Positions 33,041 to 40,305 of a stretch of 46,112 nucleotides of DNA are shown piece after piece. Position numbers and translations under genes: made by a program. Each line of letters starts with the position of its first letter. Position 1 is the first letter of the stretch. This stretch comes from an uncultured Collinsella sp. (GTDB taxonomy: Bacteria; Actinomycetota; Coriobacteriia; Coriobacteriales; Coriobacteriaceae), in contig CALFDL010000254.1 of NCBI GenBank assembly GCA_937950415.1, forward strand, positions 1-46,112, in the 5' to 3' direction. The notes below the pieces were generated by a model. It made no database searches, was not told where the DNA came from, and saw nothing but the letters and a program-made list of their open reading frames with translations.

Positions 33041-33236
33041 AGATCTTCAAATTCAGCTTGCTGACATAAAGCGGGACATAGCAGAGGACCCCTGGTCCTT
33101 AACTTGATACGAGTTCCGCACGCAAAGGAGGCGCCAGTGGCGCCTCCGTCTTGCGCAGGACTGTTCGAAGTAGCAAGTTAAGGACCAGGGGTCCCCGTTA
33201 CCCGAGCGCTTCTGTGCTAGTTGAATTTGAAGATCT
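33041..33236. repeat. Triple nested palindrome at the 3' end of the glycosyltransferase gene
   Basis: Outer 15-base arms AGATCTTCAAATTCA (33041-33055) and its complement (33222-33236, inside the last codons of the glycosyltransferase); middle 21-base perfect arms 33086-33106 and 33174-33194; inner GGAGGCGCC (33127-33135) with GGCGCCTCC (33139-33147). It shares the 13-mer CGAGTTCCGCACG (33110-33122) with the neighbouring palindrome, in opposite orientation (32948-32960). Confidence 0.8.
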
Positions 33237-34248
33237 TTGAGGCAAGACGGTATAGGCCGAGTGTGGTTTTGTCTCCGGCCCGTCCGCGCAGATTGGTGAA
33301 GAACCCGACCACGCCGTAGCGGGCACGACGATACATGCGCTCGTCGTAGGCCTTCAAATCATTCCACAGCGTCTTTAGGCGCTCGTCGGCGCAATCTTCC
33401 TCGGAAAGCTTGGTCAACACCGAGCAGATCGCCATCATCATGGTGAAGTAGCCCATCATGTACGAACGCAGACGCGACGACTCGACATCGCTGTACAGGT
33501 GGTACGACTCCATCATGATACGCGTAACACGGAACTGCTGGTCCAGACGCTTGACCATCGTGGCCTCGTTGACACTCTGGCCCTCGCGACCGATAAAGTA
33601 GCGATAGAGGTCGATGTCGGCGTAGTACATGGTCTTGCAACGCGGCAGCGGCACGTAGGCGTAGATGTTGTCCACATAGAACGTGTGCGGCGGCATGGGA
33701 AGGTTGGACTCGCGCAGCACGTCCGTGCGATAGCACAGGCTGTGCATGAGCAGATTCTGGTCCAGGCGGAAATGGCCGATCTGGTCCCAGGTAAAGATCT
33801 TTTTTCGAGGCAGGGCAAACTTGTAACCAATGGCCGTATGCGTACCCTCGTAAACCTTCTCGTACACGTAGTTCGAGATAAACAGGTCAACGCGCTGGTC
33901 GCGCTCTTCAAAGCCGCGCAGAATCGACAGCATGGTCGAAAGGGCAGCGCCGTCAAGCCAGTCGTCCGAGTCGACAACCTTGTAGTAGGTGCCCTGCGCC
34001 TCGCGCAGACCCGAAAGGACGGCAATACCGTGGCCGCCATTCTCCTGGTGCACCGCGCGAATGATACCGGGATAACGTGCCTCCCACTCGTCGGCCTTAT
34101 CGGCCGTCTCGTCCTTGGAGCCGTCGTCCACTACGATAATCTCGATATCGGTGGCGTAATTGCTCCCCTCCAAGATGGAGGTGATGCAATGGTCCATGTC
34201 CTTGGCGGCGTTATACGAGGGAATACCGAATGTTATGACTTTATGCAT
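33217..34248 (-). CDS. Family 2 glycosyltransferase
   Basis: 343-residue GT-A enzyme that likely adds a sugar to a cell-surface glycan. The N-terminal half has ITFGIPSYNAAKDMDHCITSIL, IIVVDDGSKDET (near 38), and VDSDDWLDGAAL (DxD-like, near 92); the C-terminal half is less typical, with several aromatic and hydrophobic stretches but no clear transmembrane helix, ending KIFKFN. ATG at 34246-34248 overlaps the glf stop by eight bases with no ribosome-binding site, so translation is probably coupled. Next to UDP-galactopyranose mutase it could be a galactofuranosyl transferase, as inference. A 15-base stretch of its last codons recurs inverted at 33041-33055. Confidence 0.88.
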   Translation of the reverse strand: MHKVITFGIPSYNAAKDMDHCITSILEGSNYATDIEIIVVDDGSKDETADKADEWEARYPGIIRAVHQENGGHGIAVLSGLREAQGTYYKVVDSDDWLDGAALSTMLSILRGFEERDQRVDLFISNYVYEKVYEGTHTAIGYKFALPRKKIFTWDQIGHFRLDQNLLMHSLCYRTDVLRESNLPMPPHTFYVDNIYAYVPLPRCKTMYYADIDLYRYFIGREGQSVNEATMVKRLDQQFRVTRIMMESYHLYSDVESSRLRSYMMGYFTMMMAICSVLTKLSEEDCADERLKTLWNDLKAYDERMYRRARYGVVGFFTNLRGRAGDKTTLGLYRLASKIFKFN

Positions 34249-35443
34249 GGCAGGCGATAATCTCATCCGAAAGATCGAGGGCGGAATTGGTCACAGCGTC
34301 CATATCGTAGTAACGATACTCGGCCAGACGACCCACCGGGTGGAAGTTTGTCAGGTTCTGGACGCGCTCAAGATAGCGCTCATAGAGCTCACGGTTCTCG
34401 GGCTCAAGAATGGCGTAGTACGGCGTCTCGCCCGAGCCGGGCGTATAGGCCTTGGAATACTCCTTCATGATGGTGGTCTTGCCGGGCAGGATCTGACCGG
34501 TCATGTTCTTGAACTCGGTAATGCGCGTGTAGTCCTCGCTCGTGGTGTAGTTGACGGTGCCCACAGGCTGGAACTGGTCCATATCGAGCGTCTCGAACTT
34601 CATGTCGAGCGTGCGGTACGGCAGCGCGCCCAGGTCGAGGTTGAACAGCTCATCGAGCGGACCGGTATAGACAATCTCGCCGCCGTAGACCTTGCCGTCG
34701 ACCTTGACGGTTGTCTCGTCGATCTCGAAGAGATCGCGAGCATCCACGTCGCAGAACACATCAATCAGGTCGTGGTCGAGCATGTGCTCAAACAGCGCCG
34801 TGTAGCCATCCTGCGGCATACCCTGGAAGGGGGCCTGCGGGAAGTAACGGTCATCATCGCCCACAAAAACGGGAACGCGGCCGGTGATCGACGGGTCGAT
34901 CTGGTCGGGCGTCTGACCCCACTGCTTCATGGTGTAATGCAAAAAGACGTTCTCGTAGACGTAATCGGCGACCTCGGCCAAGTCGGGGTCGTTCTTCTTA
35001 CGCAGCTCCATAATGGGCACCTTGACATCCTTGCCAAAGGTCTCCACGAGCTTCTGATACAGCTCCTCGCCGCGCTCATCACCAAAGGCGAGCTTGAGAC
35101 TCGCATGGTTGAAGGGCACGGGCATAAGGGTGCCGTTGATGTTGGCGAGCACCTTGTGCTGATAATCCGTCCATTTGGTAAAGCGCGACAGGAAATTGTG
35201 CACGCGCTCGTTAAAGGTGTGATAGATATGCGGACCGTACTCGTGGATCAGGATTCCGGCCTCGTCAGTGCAGTCATAGGCATTGCCCGCAATGTGGCTA
35301 CGGCGCTCCAAAACGGCAACACGATAGCCGATGGTCTCGGCAAGACGGCGGGCGCAAACGGCACCGGCATATCCAGCACCGACGACAATCATGTCGTACG
35401 CGCCGGCGTTAAAGCCTTCAGGCAGGCCTGAGGTAATCTGCAT
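34241..35443 (-). CDS. glf: UDP-galactopyranose mutase
   Basis: Flavoenzyme that converts UDP-galactopyranose to UDP-galactofuranose for surface glycans or teichoic-acid-like polymers. The 400 residues have the FAD-binding VVGAGYAGAVCARRL (20-34), LERRSHIAGNAYD (46-58, conserved), IHEYGPHIYHT with the active-site His, PVPFN, and the substrate Arg/Tyr-rich C-terminal half ending near PVGRLAEYRYYDMD. The N-terminus has about 13 extra residues (MQITSGLPEGFNA). AAGGAG lies six bases before the ATG. It forms a two-gene unit with the downstream glycosyltransferase. Galactofuranose is absent from animals, so such enzymes are gut-bacterium-specific glycan markers. Confidence 0.95.
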   Translation of the reverse strand: MQITSGLPEGFNAGAYDMIVVGAGYAGAVCARRLAETIGYRVAVLERRSHIAGNAYDCTDEAGILIHEYGPHIYHTFNERVHNFLSRFTKWTDYQHKVLANINGTLMPVPFNHASLKLAFGDERGEELYQKLVETFGKDVKVPIMELRKKNDPDLAEVADYVYENVFLHYTMKQWGQTPDQIDPSITGRVPVFVGDDDRYFPQAPFQGMPQDGYTALFEHMLDHDLIDVFCDVDARDLFEIDETTVKVDGKVYGGEIVYTGPLDELFNLDLGALPYRTLDMKFETLDMDQFQPVGTVNYTTSEDYTRITEFKNMTGQILPGKTTIMKEYSKAYTPGSGETPYYAILEPENRELYERYLERVQNLTNFHPVGRLAEYRYYDMDAVTNSALDLSDEIIACHA

Positions 35444-35674
35444 CGATACTCCTTGTCAAAAGCCACGGGCTCGTTAGCTGGGCTTTTCTCGAACATTCTT
35501 CGAGACATATTTATCAGAGCGATTATAGCGCTAATGCGTCCTATAATGAGCTTGCCACACAAGGAAAGCTCAAGCACCGCGGCGTACATAATTGAAAGGT
35601 AAACCCGCTAGCAGCGGGTTTATTCGTGAACAGCCGGGTGCCTGGAGCTTAGCGAAACGCTTGTAAGGAGTAAC
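35444..35674 (+). promoter_or_regulatory. Divergent glf/pta region with a hairpin leader before pta
   Basis: A TATAAT -10 box for the plus strand lies at 35542-35547, and its mirror ATTATA at 35522-35527 gives a minus-strand TATAAT facing glf; no good -35 was found for either. About 50 bases into the pta leader, AAACCCGCT-AGC-AGCGGGTTT (about 35602-35622) is a hairpin followed by ATT, which looks like an intrinsic terminator or attenuator. The pta ribosome-binding site (AAGGAG) follows 45 bases later. Confidence 0.5.
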
Positions 35675-36655
35675 ATGAGCGATTTCCTAAACCGTATGAA
35701 GTCTGCCGCCAAGGCCGACCTTAAGACCATCGTCCTGCCCGAGGGCGAGGATCCGCGCACCATCGTCGCGGCCAACAAGATCATCGAGGAAGGCCTGGCC
35801 AACATCGTCATCCTGGGCGATCCCAACGAGATCAACGTCCCCGGCGCCACCGTCATCGACCCGCGCAACGCCGAGAAGCACGAGGAGTACGCACAGAAGT
35901 TTGCCGAGCTCCGCGCCAAGAAGGGCGTTACCATCGAGCAGGCTCGCGCCCAGGTGATGGATGCCACCTACTTTGGTACCATGATGGTCAAGATGGGCGA
36001 TGCCGACGGCCTGGTCTCCGGCGCCTGCCACTCCACCGCCGATACCCTGCGCCCCGCGCTGCAGATTCTCAAGACCGCCCCGGGCACTAAGCTGGTCTCG
36101 GCCTTCTTCGTGATGTGCACCGACACCCCGCAGTTCGGCACCGACGGCACGCTGATCTTCGCCGACTGCGGCCTCAACATCAACCCGTCCTCCGACGAGC
36201 TCTCCGAGATCGCCATCGCCTCCGCTCACTCCTGGTCCACCTTCATGGGCAACGTTGAGCCGCACGTGGCCATGCTCTCCTACTCCACCATGGGCTCCGC
36301 CGGCGGCGAGGTCGCCAAGAAGGTCCAGGAGGCCGTGAAGTTCTGCAAGGAGAAGGCTCCCGAGCTCGCCATCGATGGCGACCTGCAGCTCGACGCCGCT
36401 ATCGTCCCCACCGTCGCCCAGCTCAAGGCTCCCGGCTCCTCTGTCGCCGGCAAGGCCAACGTGCTCGTGTTCCCCGACCTCGAAGCCGGCAACATCGGCT
36501 ACAAGCTGGTCCAGCGCTTCGCCGGCGCCGATGCCTACGGCCCCATCCTGCAGGGCATCGCCAAGCCGGTCAACGACCTGTCGCGCGGCTGCTCTGCCGA
36601 CGACATCGTGGGTGTCGTGGCCATCACCGCCGTCCAGGCTCAGATGGCTGAGTAG
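35675..36655 (+). CDS. pta: Phosphate acetyltransferase
   Basis: Converts acetyl-CoA and phosphate to acetyl phosphate, the first step of acetate formation and ATP recovery in fermentation. The 326 residues form one PTA domain of normal short-form length: KTIVLPEGEDPRTI near residue 17, DGLVSGACHSTADTLRPAL (near 111), FFVMCTD, FADCGLNINP (near 167), MLSYSTMGSA, and the C-terminal VFPDLEAGNIGYKLVQRF and RGCSADDIVG. AAGGAG lies five bases before the ATG. ackA, the usual partner, is not adjacent; the next gene is a convergent regulator. Strong G/C-ended codon use fits high expression. Confidence 0.96.
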   Translation: MSDFLNRMKSAAKADLKTIVLPEGEDPRTIVAANKIIEEGLANIVILGDPNEINVPGATVIDPRNAEKHEEYAQKFAELRAKKGVTIEQARAQVMDATYFGTMMVKMGDADGLVSGACHSTADTLRPALQILKTAPGTKLVSAFFVMCTDTPQFGTDGTLIFADCGLNINPSSDELSEIAIASAHSWSTFMGNVEPHVAMLSYSTMGSAGGEVAKKVQEAVKFCKEKAPELAIDGDLQLDAAIVPTVAQLKAPGSSVAGKANVLVFPDLEAGNIGYKLVQRFAGADAYGPILQGIAKPVNDLSRGCSADDIVGVVAITAVQAQMAE

Positions 36656-36716
36656 CGTACGCACTCGCCCGAAGGCCGTACGGGCTAACCCCTGAAAACG
36701 TCCTCGACCAATGAAA

Positions 36717-36755
36717 CGCCCCCGTTCTGCTCCTTCGGAGCTGCGAACGGGGGCG
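36717..36755 (+). terminator. Stem-loop between convergent pta and the MntR-type gene
   Basis: 11-base perfect arms CGCCCCCGTTC (36717-36727) and GAACGGGGGCG (36745-36755), with an inner GCTCC-TTCG-GAGC tetraloop hairpin. T-runs are weak (CTTCT on plus, TTTC on minus), so it may be a weak bidirectional terminator. Confidence 0.6.
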
Positions 36756-36878
36756 CTTCTGGTCTGCGGAATGTTTTCAAAACCAAGCCCGGCCCCGGCC
36801 TGCGGCGACACAGCTGGCGGTTCTTGGGCATCACTTGCTGGCGGGGTTCCTTGTCTGAGTTGGACTTAGTTGGCGGGT

Positions 36879-37256
36879 CTACTGGTCCCGGTCGCTGTCC
36901 CGTCTCAGCATCGATCTCAGCTTCTCAAAGCTCTCCTCGCTCAGGCAGTGCTCCATGTGGCAGCCCTCTTGCGACGCGACCTCAGCCGAAACACCCGCAT
37001 CCTCCAGCAGCCCCACGAAAAAGCAGTGACGCTCCCACATTTGACGAGCGACCTCCAGACCACGCTCCGTCAGATGAACGTCGCGCTTGCCCATTTCGAC
37101 ATAGCCGTTGCTTTCCAGCGTCGCCATGGCCTTGGAAACACTCGCCTTGGTTACGCCGAGGTACTCCGCAACGTCGATCGAGCGCACGATGCCCTGACGT
37201 TCCGACAGAACGTAGATCGATTCGAGATAGTCTTCTCCGGATTCACGTAGGGCCAT
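36879..37256 (-). CDS. DtxR/MntR-type metal-dependent transcriptional repressor
   Basis: 125-residue regulator: winged helix (SIDVAEYLGVTKASVSKAMATLESNGYVEM) and metal-dependent dimerisation domain with the metal ligands of the family, EDYLESIY (Asp9/Glu12), ERHCFF (His) and EGCHMEHCLSEE (Glu-x-x-His-x-Glu-His). It lacks the C-terminal SH3-like domain, which is typical of MntR rather than DtxR/IdeR. Manganese or iron sensing cannot be chosen with certainty. ATG at 37254-37256 begins at the conserved N-terminus; an ATG 16 codons upstream is less likely. Two AGTTAGCC sequences upstream (37281-37288, 37353-37360) resemble DtxR-box half-sites, suggesting autoregulation. Convergent with pta. Confidence 0.9.
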   Translation of the reverse strand: MALRESGEDYLESIYVLSERQGIVRSIDVAEYLGVTKASVSKAMATLESNGYVEMGKRDVHLTERGLEVARQMWERHCFFVGLLEDAGVSAEVASQEGCHMEHCLSEESFEKLRSMLRRDSDRDQ

Positions 37257-37280
37257 GGGCCGCCTTTCGCGATGATTGCT

Positions 37281-37360
37281 AGTTAGCCTTTGGATACTTT
37301 TCACAGCTTACTTTACCGCAAAAGTTGCCCATGTCTTACTACTTTGCCTAAAAGTTAGCC
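37281..37360. promoter_or_regulatory. Candidate DtxR/MntR operator half-sites
   Basis: AGTTAGCCTT at 37281-37290 and AAAGTTAGCC at 37351-37360 share GTTAGCC, the left half of the classical DtxR box (GTTAGCCTAAC). They lie 25 and 95 bases before the regulator start. TTTGCCTAAAAGTTAGCC (37343-37360) is an imperfect extended form. Binding is inferred. Confidence 0.4.
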
Positions 37361-37384
37361 GTGTTTCACAAAACGTGCGGGACG

Positions 37385-37463
37385 AAAACAAAATGGGGAC
37401 GCCCCGCAAGGAGTGTCCCCAGGTGCCGGCAGAAAAGGAGCGTCCCAAAGTGCCGAGCCGCAG
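37385..37463. repeat. GGGAC-type intergenic repeat between the HAD and MntR-type genes
   Basis: TGGGGAC (37393-37399) and GTCCCCA (37414-37420) form a hairpin; on the minus strand GGGACRCTCCTT occurs twice, 30 bases apart, each following a GGCAC sequence. The same GGGAC core appears at 16479-16542 and 44172-44250. It is compatible with REP-type elements; no associated transposase is in the window. Confidence 0.55.
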
Positions 37464-38234
37464 CTATAACAGGCCAAAGTGCTTTGCGGCGTTGTAGATC
37501 CCATCGTCGTCCACGGCGGTCGTCACGTAGGTCGCCGCGGCCTTCACGGTATCCTGCGCGTTGCCCATGGCCACGCTCGTGCCCACGGCGGCAAACATCG
37601 ACAGGTCGTTCTCGCCGTCGCCAAAGGCAATCGCCTCGCTCGCGTCGATACCAAGCCGCTCGAGCGTCGCCGCCACGCCCAGGTCCTTGCCGCCGTTAGC
37701 GGGAATAATGTCGCAGAACAGGTCGCACCAGCGCGTGGTGAGCGAATGCGACACCGCGTCGGTCACGATATGCTCGTCGGCAGGGTCCACAAAGGCGCAG
37801 AACTGGTAGACCGGCGCATCGAAGGCATGCTCAAACGGCTCCTCGTGGTAGACGATTCCCGCGTTGCTACCGGCCGTCACCACGCGCTCGGACAGGCGGT
37901 TCACAAACGAGTTCTCGCCCTGCATGCACAGCGAGTCGTAGCGCCCCTCGGCCACCTGGTCCACGATCACCGCGACGTCGTCCGGATCGATCGGACAGCT
38001 GCGGTAAACCCCCTCGGCATCAAAGCAGTGCTGACCCGAGAGCGTAATGTACGCATCCCAACCAAGATCGAACAGCCAATCGGGCATCTGATAGGTCGGG
38101 CGACCCGTAGCAATCACGCATGCGATCCCCTGCTCATGAAAGCTGTCGAGCACCTGCTGCGCCGACGCCGGAATCCGGTGCGTCTTAAAGCTCAGCAGCG
38201 TGCCGTCGATATCGAAAAATGCGGCCTTGATCAT
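37464..38234 (-). CDS. Cof-type HAD-IIB phosphatase
   Basis: 256-residue haloacid-dehalogenase phosphatase with motif I FFDIDGTLL (7-15, nucleophile Asp8), motif II VIATGRPT (40-47), a type IIB cap in the middle, motif III Lys in NGGKDLG, and motif IV FGDGENDLSMF (near 213). Such enzymes dephosphorylate sugar phosphates or flavin/pyridoxal phosphates; specificity cannot be read from sequence. It begins seven bases after the ABC-F stop with GAGG six bases upstream of the ATG, so the two genes form one unit. Its 3' side is flanked by GGGAC repeats (37391-37447). Confidence 0.92.
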   Translation of the reverse strand: MIKAAFFDIDGTLLSFKTHRIPASAQQVLDSFHEQGIACVIATGRPTYQMPDWLFDLGWDAYITLSGQHCFDAEGVYRSCPIDPDDVAVIVDQVAEGRYDSLCMQGENSFVNRLSERVVTAGSNAGIVYHEEPFEHAFDAPVYQFCAFVDPADEHIVTDAVSHSLTTRWCDLFCDIIPANGGKDLGVAATLERLGIDASEAIAFGDGENDLSMFAAVGTSVAMGNAQDTVKAAATYVTTAVDDDGIYNAAKHFGLL

Positions 38235-38240
38235 CCTCGT

Positions 38241-40100
38241 CTACTCCTCGCCCTCGAGCTTTTCGCTCGCCTCGAGCCACGCCATCTCCAGCTCGTCCAT
38301 GGCGGCGTGAGCCTCGTCGATCTTTGCCTGCTGCTCGCCCAGCGCCGTGTAATTGGTGGGGTCGACCTGCGCCATCGCAGCCTCGGCCTCCTCCACGCGA
38401 GCGCGCTGCGTCTCCATCTTGCGCTCGAGCGAGCTCACCTCGCGGCGGAGCTTCTGGCGCTCGGCGTTGGAAAGACCGTTGGGCTGCCCGCACGTCTTGG
38501 GCTTTTCGGCCGCAACCGCTGCGGCGCTGGTGTCGAACGTGCCGGTCTTGGCGCTCGGCGCGCCCACGGGCTCGCCCTCGGCGGTAGCGTTGCACAGGCG
38601 CAGGTACTGGTCCACGCCGCCGGGCATATGCGTCAGGTGACCGTCGAGCAGTGCCCACTGCTGGTCGGTCACGCGCTCCATCAAAAAGCGGTCGTGCGTC
38701 ACCAGGATCAGCGTGCCGGGCCAGCCGTCCAGCAGGTCCTCGACAATCGCGAGCATGTCGGTATCCAGGTCGTTGCCCGGCTCGTCCAGGATGAGCACGT
38801 TGGGCTCGTCCAGAATCGTCAGCAGCAGCGACAGGCGACGGCGCTGGCCGCCCGAAAGGTCGCCGATGCGGCTCCAGAGCTGCTGGGTCGTGAAGCCCAG
38901 GCGCTCGCAGAGCTTCTCGGGCGAGGTCTCCTTGCCGTCGATGACGTAGTACTTCTTATAGTTGCCGAGCACCTCGCGGATCGTGTCGCCCATGTAGGGC
39001 TTGAGCTCCTCGAGCTGCTGCGACAGCACGCCAAAGCGCACTGTCTGGCCAATCTTCACGCGGCCGCGCGTGGGTTCAATCTTGCCCTGGATCACGTCAA
39101 GCAGCGTCGACTTGCCAGCGCCATTCTCACCCAAAAGACCATAGCGGTCGCCCGCACCAATGAGCCAGGCCACATCGGAGAGCACCTGCTTGGGCGCGCC
39201 GCCGGCATCCGCATAGCCGGCGTCCACGTCGACCACGTCGATAACCTGCTTGCCTAGGCGGCTCACGGCGAGGCGCTTGAGCTCCAGCTCGTCACGCACG
39301 GGCGGCACGTCGGCGATCAGCTCGCGAGCGGCATCAACACGAAACTTGGGCTTGGTGGAACGCGCCTGGGCGCCGCGGCTCAGCCACGCGAGCTCCTTGC
39401 GCGCCATGTTGCGACGGCGCTCCTCGGTAACCGCGGCCATGCGGTCGCGCTCCACGCGCTGCAGGATATATGCGGAGTAACCGCCCTCGAAGGGATCGAC
39501 CTGGCCGTCGTGGACCTCCCACATACTGGTGCAGACCTCGTCCAAGAACCAACGGTCATGCGTGACCACGAGCATGGCGCCCTGGCCACGCTGCCAGCGG
39601 GCCTTTAAGTGACGCGCGAGCCAGTTGATGGTGCGCATGTCCAGGTGGTTGGTGGGCTCGTCGAGCATGAGCACATCGTAGTCGCCGATCAGCAGGCGCG
39701 CGAGGTCCACGCGGCGGCGCTGGCCACCCGAAAGCTCGCCCACCGTTCCCTCCCAGGGCACATCGCTAATGAGGCCGGCGAGGATCTGGCGCGTGCGGGG
39801 GCTCGATGCCCACTCGTACTCGGGCGTGTCGCCCACGACGGCATGATGCACGGTGTCGGTATCGACCAGGTTGTCCTTTTGGCCGAGCAGACCGATCGTG
39901 GTGCCGCGACGGTGCGTCACGCGCCCGTCATCGGGCTCCAGCGTGCCGGCGAGCACGCTCAGCAGCGTCGACTTACCGTCGCCGTTTTTACCGACGATAC
40001 CAATACGGTCGCCCTCGCCCACGCCGAGCGTCACGCTATCGAAAATATGCTTGGTGGGAAACTCTAGGCTGACGGAATCGCATCCCAAAAGAATCGCCAT
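38241..40100 (-). CDS. ABC-F family ATPase, Uup-like
   Basis: 619-residue soluble protein with two ATP-binding cassettes and no membrane segment. Cassette 1: GIVGKNGDGKSTLL (near 36), signature LSGGQRRRVDLA, Walker B DEPTNHLD. Cassette 2: GLLGENGAGKSTLL, LSGGQRRRLSLL, DEPGNDLD. A charged linker sits between them (AAVTEERRRNMARKELAW...), and a C-terminal coiled coil (RQKLRREVSSLERKMETQRARVEEAE...) marks the Uup type, associated with ribosomes and with branched DNA. ATG at 40098-40100 has AAGGAG eight bases upstream; the frame is open 52 codons further. Antibiotic-resistance ABC-F proteins differ in linker and lack this tail, so housekeeping is likelier. Upstream of and coupled to the HAD phosphatase. 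Confidence 0.93.
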   Translation of the reverse strand: MAILLGCDSVSLEFPTKHIFDSVTLGVGEGDRIGIVGKNGDGKSTLLSVLAGTLEPDDGRVTHRRGTTIGLLGQKDNLVDTDTVHHAVVGDTPEYEWASSPRTRQILAGLISDVPWEGTVGELSGGQRRRVDLARLLIGDYDVLMLDEPTNHLDMRTINWLARHLKARWQRGQGAMLVVTHDRWFLDEVCTSMWEVHDGQVDPFEGGYSAYILQRVERDRMAAVTEERRRNMARKELAWLSRGAQARSTKPKFRVDAARELIADVPPVRDELELKRLAVSRLGKQVIDVVDVDAGYADAGGAPKQVLSDVAWLIGAGDRYGLLGENGAGKSTLLDVIQGKIEPTRGRVKIGQTVRFGVLSQQLEELKPYMGDTIREVLGNYKKYYVIDGKETSPEKLCERLGFTTQQLWSRIGDLSGGQRRRLSLLLTILDEPNVLILDEPGNDLDTDMLAIVEDLLDGWPGTLILVTHDRFLMERVTDQQWALLDGHLTHMPGGVDQYLRLCNATAEGEPVGAPSAKTGTFDTSAAAVAAEKPKTCGQPNGLSNAERQKLRREVSSLERKMETQRARVEEAEAAMAQVDPTNYTALGEQQAKIDEAHAAMDELEMAWLEASEKLEGEE

Positions 40101-40211
40101 ATGCCCTGCTCCTTCGTAGAAATTCAACGTTGTCCATGATAGCAGCGAGCCCCACCCCAAACCACCACGAAGGCGCCTGTCCCCTTTGTGGCGGTCGTTT
40201 CGGTCGCAGAG

Positions 40212-40250
40212 CAAAAAGGCGGGCCATCTCCCAAAAGAGATGACCCGCCT
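40212..40250 (-). terminator. Rho-independent terminator of the pst operon
   Basis: Stem GGCGGG..ATCTC (40218-40230) with GAGAT..CCCGCC (to 40249), loop CCAAAA, followed on the minus strand by TTTTTGC. It lies about 55 bases after the pstB stop, so phoU is not part of this transcript. Confidence 0.85.
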
Positions 40251-40305
40251 CTCCAATCAGTCCCGTGGCGACCGTGGCCGCCGCGGGCCTCAAGCATGTC
40301 CCGGA

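Noticed and set aside
32868..33236. CRISPR array as explanation for the repeats
   Set aside because: The repeats are single nested palindromes, not regularly spaced direct repeats, and no cas gene is nearby.
37479..39257. A 592-codon plus-strand frame opposite the HAD and ABC-F genes
   Set aside because: Antisense frame; no recognisable motifs and no ribosome-binding site.
38241..40100. Antibiotic-resistance ABC-F (Msr/Vga/Lsa-type) protein
   Set aside because: The long C-terminal coiled coil fits Uup-type housekeeping proteins.
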